Source of the DNA: Arthrobacter sp. Hiyo8
GTDB taxonomy: Bacteria > Actinomycetota > Actinomycetes > Actinomycetales > Micrococcaceae
NCBI GenBank assembly: GCA_001549895.1
Contig: AP014720.1
Location: forward strand, 62,001 to 126,000
DNA: 64,000 nt
Reading direction: 5' to 3'
The position numbers and the translations under genes are program-made. Below, piece after piece: positions 29,993 through 38,692 of this stretch (position 1 is its first letter; each line of letters begins with the position of its first letter). The notes under the pieces were generated by a model, which saw nothing but the letters and a program-made list of their open reading frames with translations, had not been told where the DNA came from and searched no databases.

Positions 29993-30787
29993 TCAAACTG
30001 TCGTGGTCGAGATCGCTGCGAACTCGTTCTCTTTCTGGGCTGCAAAATAGGGTCCGAAATCGTGCTTCCTGGAGTTTCGCATACCACCTGCCAACCTAAA
30101 GGGATCCTTCGAAGAGGCGAAGAGGCAATTCAGCAAGGCTTTGGATAGCCCCTCTCCCATTGGGCCTTCGCGGTTGAGGTGTATGGCTTTCAACCCCGCG
30201 TTCCGGGCACCTTCCACATCGACCCGGTAGTTGTCTCCGATATAAAGGGTCTCGGCCGGTGACACATTCATGCTTCTGCAGGGCTGTAAGAACGCCTCTT
30301 GTGCCGGTTTGGCGTGGTTTGTAAGTTCGGAGCTGAATACCCGGTCTAGGAGGGGTTTGAGCCCTATTCTGTTAACTTTGGACGTTTGCTGGTCGTGGTT
30401 CCCGTTGGTGATGACGCCCACCGGCATGCCGATGGCCCGGAGGCTTTTCAATGCCGGCGCCGCGTCTGGAAAGGCCATCCAGGCGTCCTCGTAGGTCTCG
30501 AGGTACGTGGTGAACAACTCATCGATTCGGGTGTCAGTTTGGGGAACTGAGAGCCCGGCTAAGGGAAGGAACTGGCGGAGTCGCTCACGGCGCTGTTCCT
30601 GGAAAGTAAGTTCCTTTGCGAGGAACCGCTGGTAATTGGCTTCCTCGATTTGAAACCAGCAACGTGTCAGTTCGGTGGAACGCTCCGTTCCAAGATGGTG
30701 AAGGAGAGCGTCCACTCCGGCACGGGCGGATGACGGATGATCGAACAGAGTGTTGTCCAGATCGAATAGGACGGCTCGAATTTGCAC
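29993..30787 (-). CDS. HAD-superfamily hydrolase
   Basis: 264 residues. Motif I FDLDNTLFDH (nucleophile Asp), motif II GVITNGNHDQ (Thr), motif III Lys in NHAKPAQEAF, motif IV ETLYIGDNYRVDVEGA. A helical cap lies between residues 20 and 100, so this is a C1-cap phosphatase of the GS/pyrimidine-5'-nucleotidase type. The substrate is not predictable. It is a stand-alone gene; the GNAT gene on the same strand ends 111 bp before it. The C-terminal ~50 residues (KHDFGPYFAAQKENEF) are longer than usual. Confidence 0.88.
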   Translation of the reverse strand: MQIRAVLFDLDNTLFDHPSSARAGVDALLHHLGTERSTELTRCWFQIEEANYQRFLAKELTFQEQRRERLRQFLPLAGLSVPQTDTRIDELFTTYLETYEDAWMAFPDAAPALKSLRAIGMPVGVITNGNHDQQTSKVNRIGLKPLLDRVFSSELTNHAKPAQEAFLQPCRSMNVSPAETLYIGDNYRVDVEGARNAGLKAIHLNREGPMGEGLSKALLNCLFASSKDPFRLAGGMRNSRKHDFGPYFAAQKENEFAAISTTTV

Positions 30788-30897
30788 CCGCCCAGCGTAG
30801 CCCGCTGTTCTTCAGTGTTTGTGACCGAAGGCTGGAGAGACCACCCCCGCTGCGGTGAATCGTCCGGGGATTGACTCAACGTCCGGTGAAGGATCGT

Positions 30898-31359
30898 TTA
30901 CCGGGACGCCTCGAAAAGAATGAGGTCTGACCGACCGTTGTCGGCGGTCACTCCGCGAATCTCCGAGAATCGGGCGACCGGCCAGAAGTTGAGAGCCTCG
31001 TGCATCCTGATGGATGCAGTGTTGTGTTCGTTCGTGAAGTAGTACGCAGTCGAATCCCGGGACCAGATCCATTGCAATCTCGCCCGAGTGAGTGCGGAAC
31101 CCATTCCTCGCCGGCGGAACCCTGGAGCGACTTCCACGCCACCGAGATAGTGGCCCGTTGGAGCGTTGCCATCGGGATTCGGGTGGAGATGCGTCTTGGC
31201 CACGCCGACGACTTCATCCTCTGTGACCGCCACCAAAACGACGCGGTCGCTCCTTATAGCGATCATCTCGCTGGTCCAACGTGTTCGTCTGCTGAAATCA
31301 CAGATTGCAGTCACGTGTTCCAGGTCATCCAAGCTGGCTTCGCGGATCTGCACAGGCAT
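30898..31359 (-). CDS. GNAT-family N-acetyltransferase
   Basis: 153 residues. MPVQIREASLDDLEHV start; beta4-alpha3 acetyl-CoA site GVEVAPGFRRRGMGSALTRA with the R-x-x-G-x-G/A loop; then YYFTNEHNTASIRMHEALNF, the usual Asn and aromatic segment at the end of the fold. It is the full family length. The acceptor is unknown; small actinobacterial GNATs next to mobile elements are sometimes resistance enzymes, but nothing here shows that. Confidence 0.88.
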   Translation of the reverse strand: MPVQIREASLDDLEHVTAICDFSRRTRWTSEMIAIRSDRVVLVAVTEDEVVGVAKTHLHPNPDGNAPTGHYLGGVEVAPGFRRRGMGSALTRARLQWIWSRDSTAYYFTNEHNTASIRMHEALNFWPVARFSEIRGVTADNGRSDLILFEASR

Positions 31360-31523
31360 AGCGTACTGGGCGAGCTGAACCCTCCGTTCGCCGCTGGCTC
31401 TCCGAAGATTAACAAGCGCACGGTTGAGGATCCTTGAGCGGGACGTTCTGAAGCTGGATGAAGTAAAGAGAGTAAGCCTGCGGTGGAGGACTTAGGGCGA
31501 TATGAGTCGAACTGGGCGGCGGT

Positions 31524-31838
31524 TTACTCGACTTGAGATGTGGCGGCCAGGCCGGGCTTCCAGTTCCGAGGCGGGCTCCAACCTACCGGCGGTATATCGA
31601 GGGCCACACGCTGCCTTAAATTTCGGCGATCGCGAGCCCTTGAACGAAATAGTGCCGACAACCGAAGAACGGCGACCGTGATATAGATGACGAGTGTCAG
31701 ACACAGGACGCTCATAGGAATGTAGAAGAACGGGCTTGATACTTTGGGCCGGGTCGATACTACGGTCGCGACGAGAGCAACGGCTTCCACAACGAAAATG
31801 GCCTTGAACAGCCAGAAGAAGTTCCAAAACCTATTCAA
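31524..31838 (-). CDS. Small two-TM membrane protein
   Basis: 104 residues from TTG 31838. Two TM helices (WLFKAIFVVEAVALVATVV; FFYIPMSVLCLTLVIYITVA) and a basic cytoplasmic tail with RSRARDRRNLRQR. The frame stays open upstream for at least 60 more codons (..TYFDRLIASGKYGRDSLYYL), so the true start may be further upstream, but no good start codon is seen. Function unknown. Confidence 0.5.
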   Translation of the reverse strand: MNRFWNFFWLFKAIFVVEAVALVATVVSTRPKVSSPFFYIPMSVLCLTLVIYITVAVLRLSALFRSRARDRRNLRQRVALDIPPVGWSPPRNWKPGLAATSQVE

Positions 31839-32165
31839 GTAATACAGGGAATCTCTACCGTATTTCCCCGAGGCTATCAGGCGATCGAAATATGTCAGTG
31901 CGCCGGGATCAGCGGCGGACGGTTTTGACGGTTCCAGAGAGGCCTCGGCTTGGTTGGGAATGGCATTATTCGGTTGACCGTCACGATACCAAATGCTCCG
32001 AGCTACGACTTGGCCAATTGGGCAAGATGATGTCCCGGCGAAGCATTCGGCGCGGGAGAGACAGGAAGCATGATCGGGTGAAGCGTCCCACAGGCCGTCT
32101 ACATCTTCACGCTCGTCGTGAGGTTGGTCCGGTAGGGGATCCTTTTGCGTGCAGAGGATCGGCAG

Positions 32166-32513
32166 TTACCAGGTGGCGCGGATGACCTGGAGGACTTCGC
32201 TGAGTTCGAGGTTGTCACGCTTGCAGGTGTCGATGAGCTTTCGGGCGGCTCGGGCGACGTCTTTGGAAATGGCTGTGGCGTGTGGGCTGACCCGTGTGCC
32301 GGCTCCGATTCGAGTTTCAACGAGTTGTTCTTCTTCGAGTTGCTTGTAGACCTTGGCGACGGTGCCGGGGGCGACCCGGAGATCGGCGGCGAGTTGCCGG
32401 ACTGATGGGAGGCGTTCGTTTGCAGCGAGTGCCCCGGTGGTGATGAGGCCGCGGATCTGGTCGTGTATCTGTTCTGCCGGCGTTCCGCCGGTCGTGGAAA
32501 GGGTGATGATCAT
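32166..32513 (-). CDS. GntR-family (YtrA-type) transcriptional regulator
   Basis: 115 residues, the short YtrA form: winged HTH (PAEQIHDQIRGLITTGAL, LPSVRQLAADLRVAPGTVAK, YKQLEEEQLVETRIGAGT) and a ~35-residue helical tail for dimerisation, without a ligand domain. It overlaps the upstream membrane gene by ATGA, so it is the second gene of that operon. It probably regulates its own promoter through the tandem repeats at 33450-33484. Confidence 0.88.
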   Translation of the reverse strand: MIITLSTTGGTPAEQIHDQIRGLITTGALAANERLPSVRQLAADLRVAPGTVAKVYKQLEEEQLVETRIGAGTRVSPHATAISKDVARAARKLIDTCKRDNLELSEVLQVIRATW

Positions 32514-33448
32514 GGCGCGGTCTTGATGGTGTGTTGCCGGGCCCTGGCGGTCCGGGGAACGGCCGTGAGTGCAACGCTAAGGCAGAGCACTGCGCCGAGG
32601 CACGTGGCCATGAAGCTGCTGGCGGAGAGGAAGGAGCCCAGTGCGGCGAACGGGGACCCCACGTTGATCACTCCGGCGTCGGTGGCGAGGCCTCCTCCCA
32701 ATCTGGATGTGCCAGCGAGTGAGCCGAGGATCGCGGCGAGGTGGAAGGCGATAGCGCCCGTGGTGAGCGCGGCGATGTTGCGGCTCCGGGTGCGGCGGAT
32801 GGCGGCATCCTGTTCTCTGGCGTCGCCCAGCGGAGGGCGGGCAACCAGCGCCAGGCCTGCCCACGCGGTGCCGATCAGAACCATCAGCAGGGCCATCGCC
32901 GGAATCGAGTAGTACCAGCCGTAGATCGTGGTTCCCACCCTCATGGTGCCGATCTGGACAGTAAGCATGGTGTAGTTGCCGGCTTGGTCCGGGACAGATG
33001 CCAGCCCCGCCGCGAGCGAGAGGGCGACCGTGACAACAGCTATCGCCGTCAGGGCCACAGTCCAGCCTGACGACAGGAAAGTGAACGCCGTCCTGCGGGC
33101 GATACCTGCGGCTGACGCTGAAGGGTTGCGGCGGCCGGGGACACAGAGCACGGCCAACGCGACGAGCCCGGCAGCCAGCGGTATGAGGAATTGCGCCTCC
33201 TGAACACCCCTGCCCGCGTCCAGCCCCATCGCTGCGAGCAGCTGCGGGGTGATCCTCACGACCGAGTACGTGCAACTGACCACGGGCACCAGACCGCCGA
33301 TGGCAGCGAGAACACCGGCCCGGCCGCGAAGCGGGGTGGTGCCGTGTCGCCGCGTCGCCAGCCAGACGCCGACTGCCACTACGCCGCCCAGGATCAGCGG
33401 CGACAATTCCCAAAGGATAATGATCCACTGCTGCACCGCGACCTCCAC
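32510..33448 (-). CDS. Multi-spanning membrane protein, partner of GntR regulator
   Basis: About 312 residues with eight or so TM helices (LWELSPLILGGVVAVGVWL; GVLAAIGGLVPVVSCTYSVV; WTVALTAIAVVTVALSLAAG; IPAMALLMVLIGTAWAGLAL; FMATCLGAVLCLSVALTAVP). No ATPase or known transporter motif. TTG 33457 lies inside the upstream tandem repeat; GTG 33448 is preferred. Membrane proteins co-transcribed with YtrA-type GntR regulators are commonly envelope-stress or transport proteins; the exact role is unknown. Confidence 0.75.
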   Translation of the reverse strand: MEVAVQQWIIILWELSPLILGGVVAVGVWLATRRHGTTPLRGRAGVLAAIGGLVPVVSCTYSVVRITPQLLAAMGLDAGRGVQEAQFLIPLAAGLVALAVLCVPGRRNPSASAAGIARRTAFTFLSSGWTVALTAIAVVTVALSLAAGLASVPDQAGNYTMLTVQIGTMRVGTTIYGWYYSIPAMALLMVLIGTAWAGLALVARPPLGDAREQDAAIRRTRSRNIAALTTGAIAFHLAAILGSLAGTSRLGGGLATDAGVINVGSPFAALGSFLSASSFMATCLGAVLCLSVALTAVPRTARARQHTIKTAP

Positions 33449-33449
33449 G

Positions 33450-33484
33450 TGTATCAATCAATTGACACGCAATGTATCAATCAA
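33450..33484. promoter_or_regulatory. Tandem operator TGTATCAATCAA for the GntR operon
   Basis: tgtatcaatcaa occurs twice, at 33450-33461 and 33473-33484, start to start 23 bp, directly before the operon and overlapping the possible TTG start. The intervening sequence is ttgacacgcaa. The arrangement suits autoregulation by the YtrA-type repressor encoded in the operon. Confidence 0.55.
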
Positions 33485-33773
33485 CCGCTACACTCACAAG
33501 GCCCAACTCAGGAACATTGAGCGCACGGTTATTTCCAATTGCGAAAGTGCCGGCTCCGAGGCTGTTCGGCTTCAGGCAGGGTACACGGCAGCGGAGGTCC
33601 GCCAATGCGCGCCAAGTCCGTATCTGCCCGGGGCTGGAATCCGCTCGCGGCTTCAGAAACGTAGACGGCGGCGGGTAAAGCGCCCACCAAGTCAGAACGA
33701 CTATTTCCGTTTCGACTTGGTGGATTTGGCGTCCGCTAAGGGATCCTCAACCGGGCACAGGGTAGGCAGGTCC

Positions 33774-34460
33774 TTATTCGGCGCCGGTGCGGACGCTTTC
33801 GGCCAGTTGTTCGTTCAGATTGAGCAGTTCCCGGAAGGGCACTGCCTTTCTTGCCGCAGTTGAGATGTTGCGGCCCTCTGCTGTGAAGAGGAATGGGTAG
33901 ACGCTGATGCCTTCGTCTATAGACAGCCCTGAGACGTCGGCTTCCCATCTTGGCCAGCGCAGGTCACGGTAGAACTTCGCGGCCCCTGCGTTCAGCACCC
34001 ACTCCATGAATGCTGTGTGGCCGGCTCGGAGGGGTGTCCATTCGAGAGTATCGGGACCCCAGTAGCAGACTTCGCCGCGCTGGGCGGGGAGATCATTGTG
34101 ATTGATGGCGAAGACGCCTCCCAGGACGTCGTACGCGAAGACGAGGTGACCTGGCGGCACGGTGCGATGGCTTGGATCGCCGAGACCGTTCGCGGTCGCG
34201 AGGTCCTCAAGTCCCTCGGTGCCAGCGCCGAGGATGCGGAGCCATCCGTGATCGAGAACGAGTGCACCGCAGCTCGAAGCGATTGCTCCAAGCGTCGAGG
34301 CGGCCGTCACTTGTAAGCGGTAGAGCACGTTTTTGCTGGTGGCATCGTCTGCTGGGAGCACCTTGACGTCGACCGCTGCGTCGGCAAAGCGCGCCTTCAA
34401 CATCGGCCACGCGGGAGTTTCGACGCCAAGAAGTTCATCCGCGGATTTTGCTGAAACCAT
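33774..34460 (-). CDS. DUF2625 family protein
   Basis: 228 residues. The family signatures are clear: AWPMLKARFADAAVDVKVLP, LQVTAASTLGAIASSCGAL, LDHGWLRILGAG, DVLGGVFAINHNDLP, CYWGPDTLEWTPL, and FYRDLRWPRWEADVSGLS. Length is normal and no signal peptide is present, so it is cytoplasmic. The biochemical role of this family is not known; it often turns up as an accessory single gene. Confidence 0.85.
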   Translation of the reverse strand: MVSAKSADELLGVETPAWPMLKARFADAAVDVKVLPADDATSKNVLYRLQVTAASTLGAIASSCGALVLDHGWLRILGAGTEGLEDLATANGLGDPSHRTVPPGHLVFAYDVLGGVFAINHNDLPAQRGEVCYWGPDTLEWTPLRAGHTAFMEWVLNAGAAKFYRDLRWPRWEADVSGLSIDEGISVYPFLFTAEGRNISTAARKAVPFRELLNLNEQLAESVRTGAE

Positions 34461-34559
34461 GGGGTCGATCCTGCCATCTACGCAAACGCCTGGTAATGCT
34501 AAAGGTGAACCAGCGTCCGGTGGTGGCGCCGCCGCGGCAAGGGACGAGCGCCGGCCGGA

Positions 34560-35411
34560 TCATGCCATGGCGCGTAGCTCGAACTCGTTGGGCACTCGGA
34601 TGCTGGCTGTGCCGGCACGGCCGGAACCGGACTGGCTGACCAGGACGTTTCCGCCGCCGTCACCGACCAGCCAGAACGTCATTATTGATCCCGGCCGGGC
34701 GCTGGCAAAGCCGGGCAGGTCCGTGGCCGTCCCCGAGAGCAGGAACGTGCGCTCCTTGCCTTCCGCGTCCACTGCCCATAGCCGCGAGGTGATGATGCCC
34801 CGGTAATGGGTACGCGAGACGAACCGGGCTGTCACTTCCCGCCATGGACGGTCCCCACCGGTCTTGCGGACCCGCCGGAAACGCACGGCGACGAAGAGCA
34901 GATACGCGGAAGCCCAGAGGACCGGCAGCGCAAAAACCGTGGCAGGAAGCCAGATGTCGGCCCACAACGGCCCGTCATAGCCGATGATATGGACCGAGTT
35001 TTGGTCAACGGGATCCACGGCTACAGTGACGTTGTCGCCGCCGGGCGGCAGCCCGCTGCAGGGCGCGTAGCCGGAGAACATGACGGTGCGCGGAGGTTCC
35101 GCGGAGGCGAGCCGGAGGTAGACGTCGCAGTGTTGGCCTTTGGCGTAGTACTCATGGGTGCGCACCACAGTTGCCCCGGTGCGCGGCCAGTCTTCATGAA
35201 ATGGCCTTGTCACGGCCCAGAAACCCACGGCCCACAGCAGGACCGTCGCCGCAGCCAACGCAACGGCCACCCGGAGCCGTCTTAGGAACCGACGGCGCAG
35301 CCCCGATTCAACCCAGGCCGGTCCATTCCCGGACGGACGGCCATCGGAAATAAGAGACAGATCTTCCGTCAGTGGAAGGATCTCCGGTTCGCCGTTGGCG
35401 CTAATACTCAT
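34560..35411 (-). CDS. DUF3592-like membrane protein
   Basis: 283 residues. N-terminal cytoplasmic ~45 residues, TM1 (VAVALAAATVLLWAVGFWAV), an extracytoplasmic domain with two Cys (QHCDVYLRL; YAPCSGLPPG), TM2 (WLPATVFALPVLWASAYLLF), and a cytoplasmic domain ending with FWLVGDGGGNVLVSQSG. The layout is the same as the broken gene at 27266-28059. Function unknown; it is transcribed toward the DUF2625 gene, 99 bp away. Confidence 0.7.
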   Translation of the reverse strand: MSISANGEPEILPLTEDLSLISDGRPSGNGPAWVESGLRRRFLRRLRVAVALAAATVLLWAVGFWAVTRPFHEDWPRTGATVVRTHEYYAKGQHCDVYLRLASAEPPRTVMFSGYAPCSGLPPGGDNVTVAVDPVDQNSVHIIGYDGPLWADIWLPATVFALPVLWASAYLLFVAVRFRRVRKTGGDRPWREVTARFVSRTHYRGIITSRLWAVDAEGKERTFLLSGTATDLPGFASARPGSIMTFWLVGDGGGNVLVSQSGSGRAGTASIRVPNEFELRAMA

Positions 35412-35758
35412 GCCCAGATCGTCTCAGACGGCGACTGCCGCTAGGTCCACGACATCCTTGCGTCGCAGCTGCCGTTCGCAAACGAACGTTCGCGAGACAG
35501 CGAGGACATGTCAACGGAAAACGGCGAGTGAATGTGAGTGCCCTTTTGACGGTTCTCTGTGTGCGCTCAGTGGGCGGCTGGGCTGCCCGTAAGCCGGTGG
35601 TTCAGCGGACGCCCTTGCGCCCTATAGGGGATGCTCAAATGAGACTGGCCGGCGCTCTGCGCTGGACGGGCCGTCTGTGAAAGTCGTCGGGCCCTGAGCT
35701 CTGGGTCTGTATCCGCTGAGGTCGGTGATTATTGCGTGGTCGTGTTTATGCTGTCTGC
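35412..35758. other. Divergent intergenic region
   Basis: About 350 bp between divergent genes; it must contain both promoters. No clear boxes, repeats or hairpins were identified. Confidence 0.4.
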
Positions 35759-36663
35759 ATGGGTAGCTGGGTACGGCGATTTTTTCCGATGACGTGGCCG
35801 CTGATGTGCGTGCGGACTGGCGGGAAGGGATCCTCGACCGAGTCCCTCCCGAGGAACTGACGGCAAAGCTCATCAATTCTTATGCGGCGCAGGCGGACGA
35901 CACGGACGACGGTGTGGTGTTTTGGCTTGCCTTGGCCGCGGCCCAGCACGAGACCGGTCGACTCCGTCCCGACGTGCGGGACACGGCACTGGACATCCTT
36001 GACCGCGGAGGCGACGTTACCCGCTGGGAAGAGGAGGACCCTGGCCTGGCGAAACAGCGGCAGCAAGTGCTGGAGAGGCTACGGAAGAAGCTGGCCGGAC
36101 CGCAGCCGGCACCGAAGCGTTTGAAGCGTCCGGTGCCGCACGGTGTGGCGTTTGACGTCGGTGATGCTGTGCTGCTGCGGTCTCCGGGCGGTAAGCGCGC
36201 GATCGTGGTCGTGGTAGGGCATAAACCCGGCTGGCCAAAAGGCACCGAAAACCCGGTAGTGGAACTGCTGCTATGGGATGACGCAGGAGAGCTGCCGACG
36301 CGAGAGTTCATGGCCACCGCACCGCCCCTGTTTACCGACAGCGAAGTCCCCAATCCTTTCAGGCAGGGACCGGCCAGGATACGGCCGGAACTGTTCAGTG
36401 TCCTCACAGCGCAGAAAGCCTCAGCGTTCAGCGCGGACATCGGTGAGGTGATCGCCAACGGCATTCCCCGGCCTCCGGCGGGCGAATACCGCGACGGGTC
36501 CGTAATGAGTGGCGACGTCATCGTGTCCGGGGTTCAATGGAGATGGTTTGGCGTATTCATGGACCAACCCCGTTACGAGGCGATGCGTGAACTGACGCGT
36601 GCCCACACGGGCCCGCGGAGGAAACGGTGGACGGACCTCTTCAAAAAAGGTGACCTCTCATAA
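35759..36663 (+). pseudogene. DUF4259-like protein (frameshift at codon 5)
   Basis: ATG 35759 reads MGSWG then slips: with one more G in the GGG run at about 35770, it continues TAIFSDDVAADVRADWREGI in the frame ending at 36663. The first ~100 residues match the DUF4259-like pattern (MG.WG...F.ND.A.D). The rest is basic, with FDVGDAVLLRSPGGKRAIVV, which looks like a small beta-barrel. The joined length is ~301 residues. If the missing G is a sequencing error the gene is intact; a downstream start at 35794 would delete the conserved N-terminus. Confidence 0.65.
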
Positions 36664-36817
36664 ACCGCGAGGCCGTCCGCAACGAGAATGGCCCACCGGG
36701 CCCGCCTGCAAAAAGCCAGCTCAACGTTCGGCTGACGGGCACCAAGGATACGGTGATCGATCCCCTCAGCGCGTAAGGGGATCCCCTAATGGACAGCAAA
36801 AGATCTGGCCGGGCCTG

Positions 36818-38108
36818 TCAGAACAGGGTGTCCCGGACGCGCAGTGGCCGGTAGCCGGTGGGTCCGAGTTGGGCCAGTTCACCCTCGATATCAACCTCGA
36901 TCGCGCCGAAGAAGTTGATGTTCTCGCTGTGTGCCGGAGAGATATGTGCCAGCACCTCCTCGTCGATCCGCCGCCCGGATCGACGCATCGATTCCACGGC
37001 GAGACCGTAGTATTCGGTCGTCCACGCCACGACTGAGTTGGTCACGAGCGTGAGGCACCATGCCTGTTCTGTCTGTTGTTCCAGGTGCCGGCCCGGATGA
37101 CGCCCTCGTGGGCGTAGAGCAGATCCCGTTTCAGGGCGTGCAGCGACTCGCCTTTGTTGAGCTGGCGGGAGATCCGGCGCCGGTACTCGGGGTCAGCCAG
37201 GTAGCGGGCAGCGTAGATGGTCCTCCTCGCCGACCCGTACTCCTTCAACGCCGCCGCCAATGCGTTCTGCCGCCCCGAGGCGGATAGCTTGCCCACCAGC
37301 AACGACGCGGTGGCGTGCCCGAATTTCAGTGACCCTGCCACACGCAACATATCGTCGTAGTGTTCGGCGATCAGATCGGTGTTCAGCTTGCGTGTCAGCA
37401 GCGACCCGGTGTTCGGGAAGTCGGCTTCGACCTGCGCACGGGGCCCCACCCGGTTTAGGGTGATCTTGCCCAGGTCCCGTATGCGCGGAGAAAGCTGGAG
37501 TCCCAGCAGATCGAACAAAGCGAAGTTCACCAAAGTCACCCCGTGTGTATCCGTTGCATGCTCGGTGATGGGAATGTCGGTTGCGTTGCCCAGAATTTCG
37601 TCGAGGACGTAGTGGGCTTCGCGCTTGGTCGCGACGATGATCTTCGTGCCATAGGTGGTGTGCTGATCGGTCACGTGCGTGTACGTTGAAAGCCCTTCGT
37701 TCGCGAAGTACCGGCTCATTGCCCTGGCCGTGATGGACTTCCCCCGTGTCGGGAACCGCTGGCCGTCCGATGAAGACAGGGTGCCGGTGCCGAAGACCGG
37801 GGTCAGCGGCAGCTTTTGGTGATAGCTGATGATCGCAAGGTTCGCTGCGCGCAGCGTTTCTTCCCGGACGTACCACTCCGCAGTCCAGGCCAGAACGTCA
37901 TAGGGAATACCGCAGGCATCGGCCATCCGCGTCAGGCCAAGGTTGGTCGAGTGCGCCAGGAGCACCGCGATCAGATTCCGCTTCAGCTCCGGGCTGCGGG
38001 CCTGTTTGCCCCCTGCGTGGGTGAAGAAGCCCAGAAAACCTGTGCGTTTGTCCAGTTCGATCAGCAGAGACACGATCGGCGCGAAAGGCAGCATCTCGGT
38101 CAGCTCTG
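36818..38108 (-). pseudogene. tnpA: Tn3-family transposase (Tn3A), C-terminal half, cut by IS256
   Basis: Begins at the IS256 copy 2 junction (KTELTEMLPFAPIVSLL) and ends at 36818 (..YRPLRVRDTLF). It contains the catalytic core: TLSSSDGQRFPTRG (Asp), EHATDTHGVTLVNF (Asp) and LNKGESLHALKRDL (Glu). A one-base deletion near 37090 (G/C run) breaks the frame after HEGVIRA. It belongs with the N-terminal half at 1-1515, sharing the actcaaga duplication. It is more diverged from the Tn3B C-terminal half than the two N-terminal halves are from each other. Confidence 0.9.
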
Positions 38109-38116
38109 TCTTGAGT
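38109..38116 (-). repeat. Target-site duplication A, displaced copy (tcttgagt)
   Basis: The reverse complement of actcaaga at 1508-1515. It flanks the left edge of IS256 copy 2 and joins directly to the Tn3A C-terminal half. Confidence 0.85.
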
Positions 38117-38428
38117 GAGCCTGTCAAGTTGTTTGTGTGTGGGGTCGGGAGTCATTTTTAGCTGAGGTAGGGTTCGAGTCGTTCGGGGTAGGTGATGCTC
38201 AGGACTCCCAGGGCCTGGATCCAGCCGGCGGTGGCTGCCCCTTCGACGAGGTGGTTGCCGGAGGATTCCTTGTCGGTGGTTCTGGTTTTCTGGCGTTCTC
38301 TGGCGCGTTTGTCTTCGATGTTGCAGATGGCGAGCCAGAGCAGTTTCACTGCGGCCTGGTCGTTGGGGAAATGGCCCCGGTTCTTGATGATCTTGCGCAG
38401 TTGGTAGTTCAGGGACTCGATCGCGTTG

Positions 38429-38692
38429 GTACCGGGTATGAAAGATGGTGGGTGCCTCACGTTGTTCGTCTGGCTGGCTGGGCCTGGTGGTTTGGTCGTA
38501 CGGTGAGACCGTCCGGAACTGGGGCGCTTGTAGGGAATCGGGTGGGCAGACCGGTCTTGCACGATGGGCTGAGAGCCCGTGTTAGTAAATGGTCGCCCCG
38601 CGACTTGTCCGGCTGCGTCGTGAACGCGGATCCGTAGGTGTCGATTGCCTGGCCGATTCCGATCCCTGATATCGGGGTGGGAGGAGAAAGTG
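38429..38692 (+). ncRNA. Candidate IS110 bridge/seek RNA region, copy 2
   Basis: The same sequence as 4098-4361. The RNA-sense strand contains gtcgtg at 38617-38622 and aacgcg at 38623-38628, which resemble right-target and complementary left-target guides for the IS256 site gatcgcgttg/gtcgtgtag. The ribosome site of the transposase is at 38681-38690. Confidence 0.4.

Noticed and set aside
34575..35411. Possible regulator role of the DUF3592-like protein
   Set aside because: No DNA-binding or catalytic motif is visible, so no function is assigned.
36760..36790. gatcccctcagcgcgtaaggggatcc as a Tn3A end
   Set aside because: It is a short palindrome without similarity to the 42-bp ends at 6701 and 25070.
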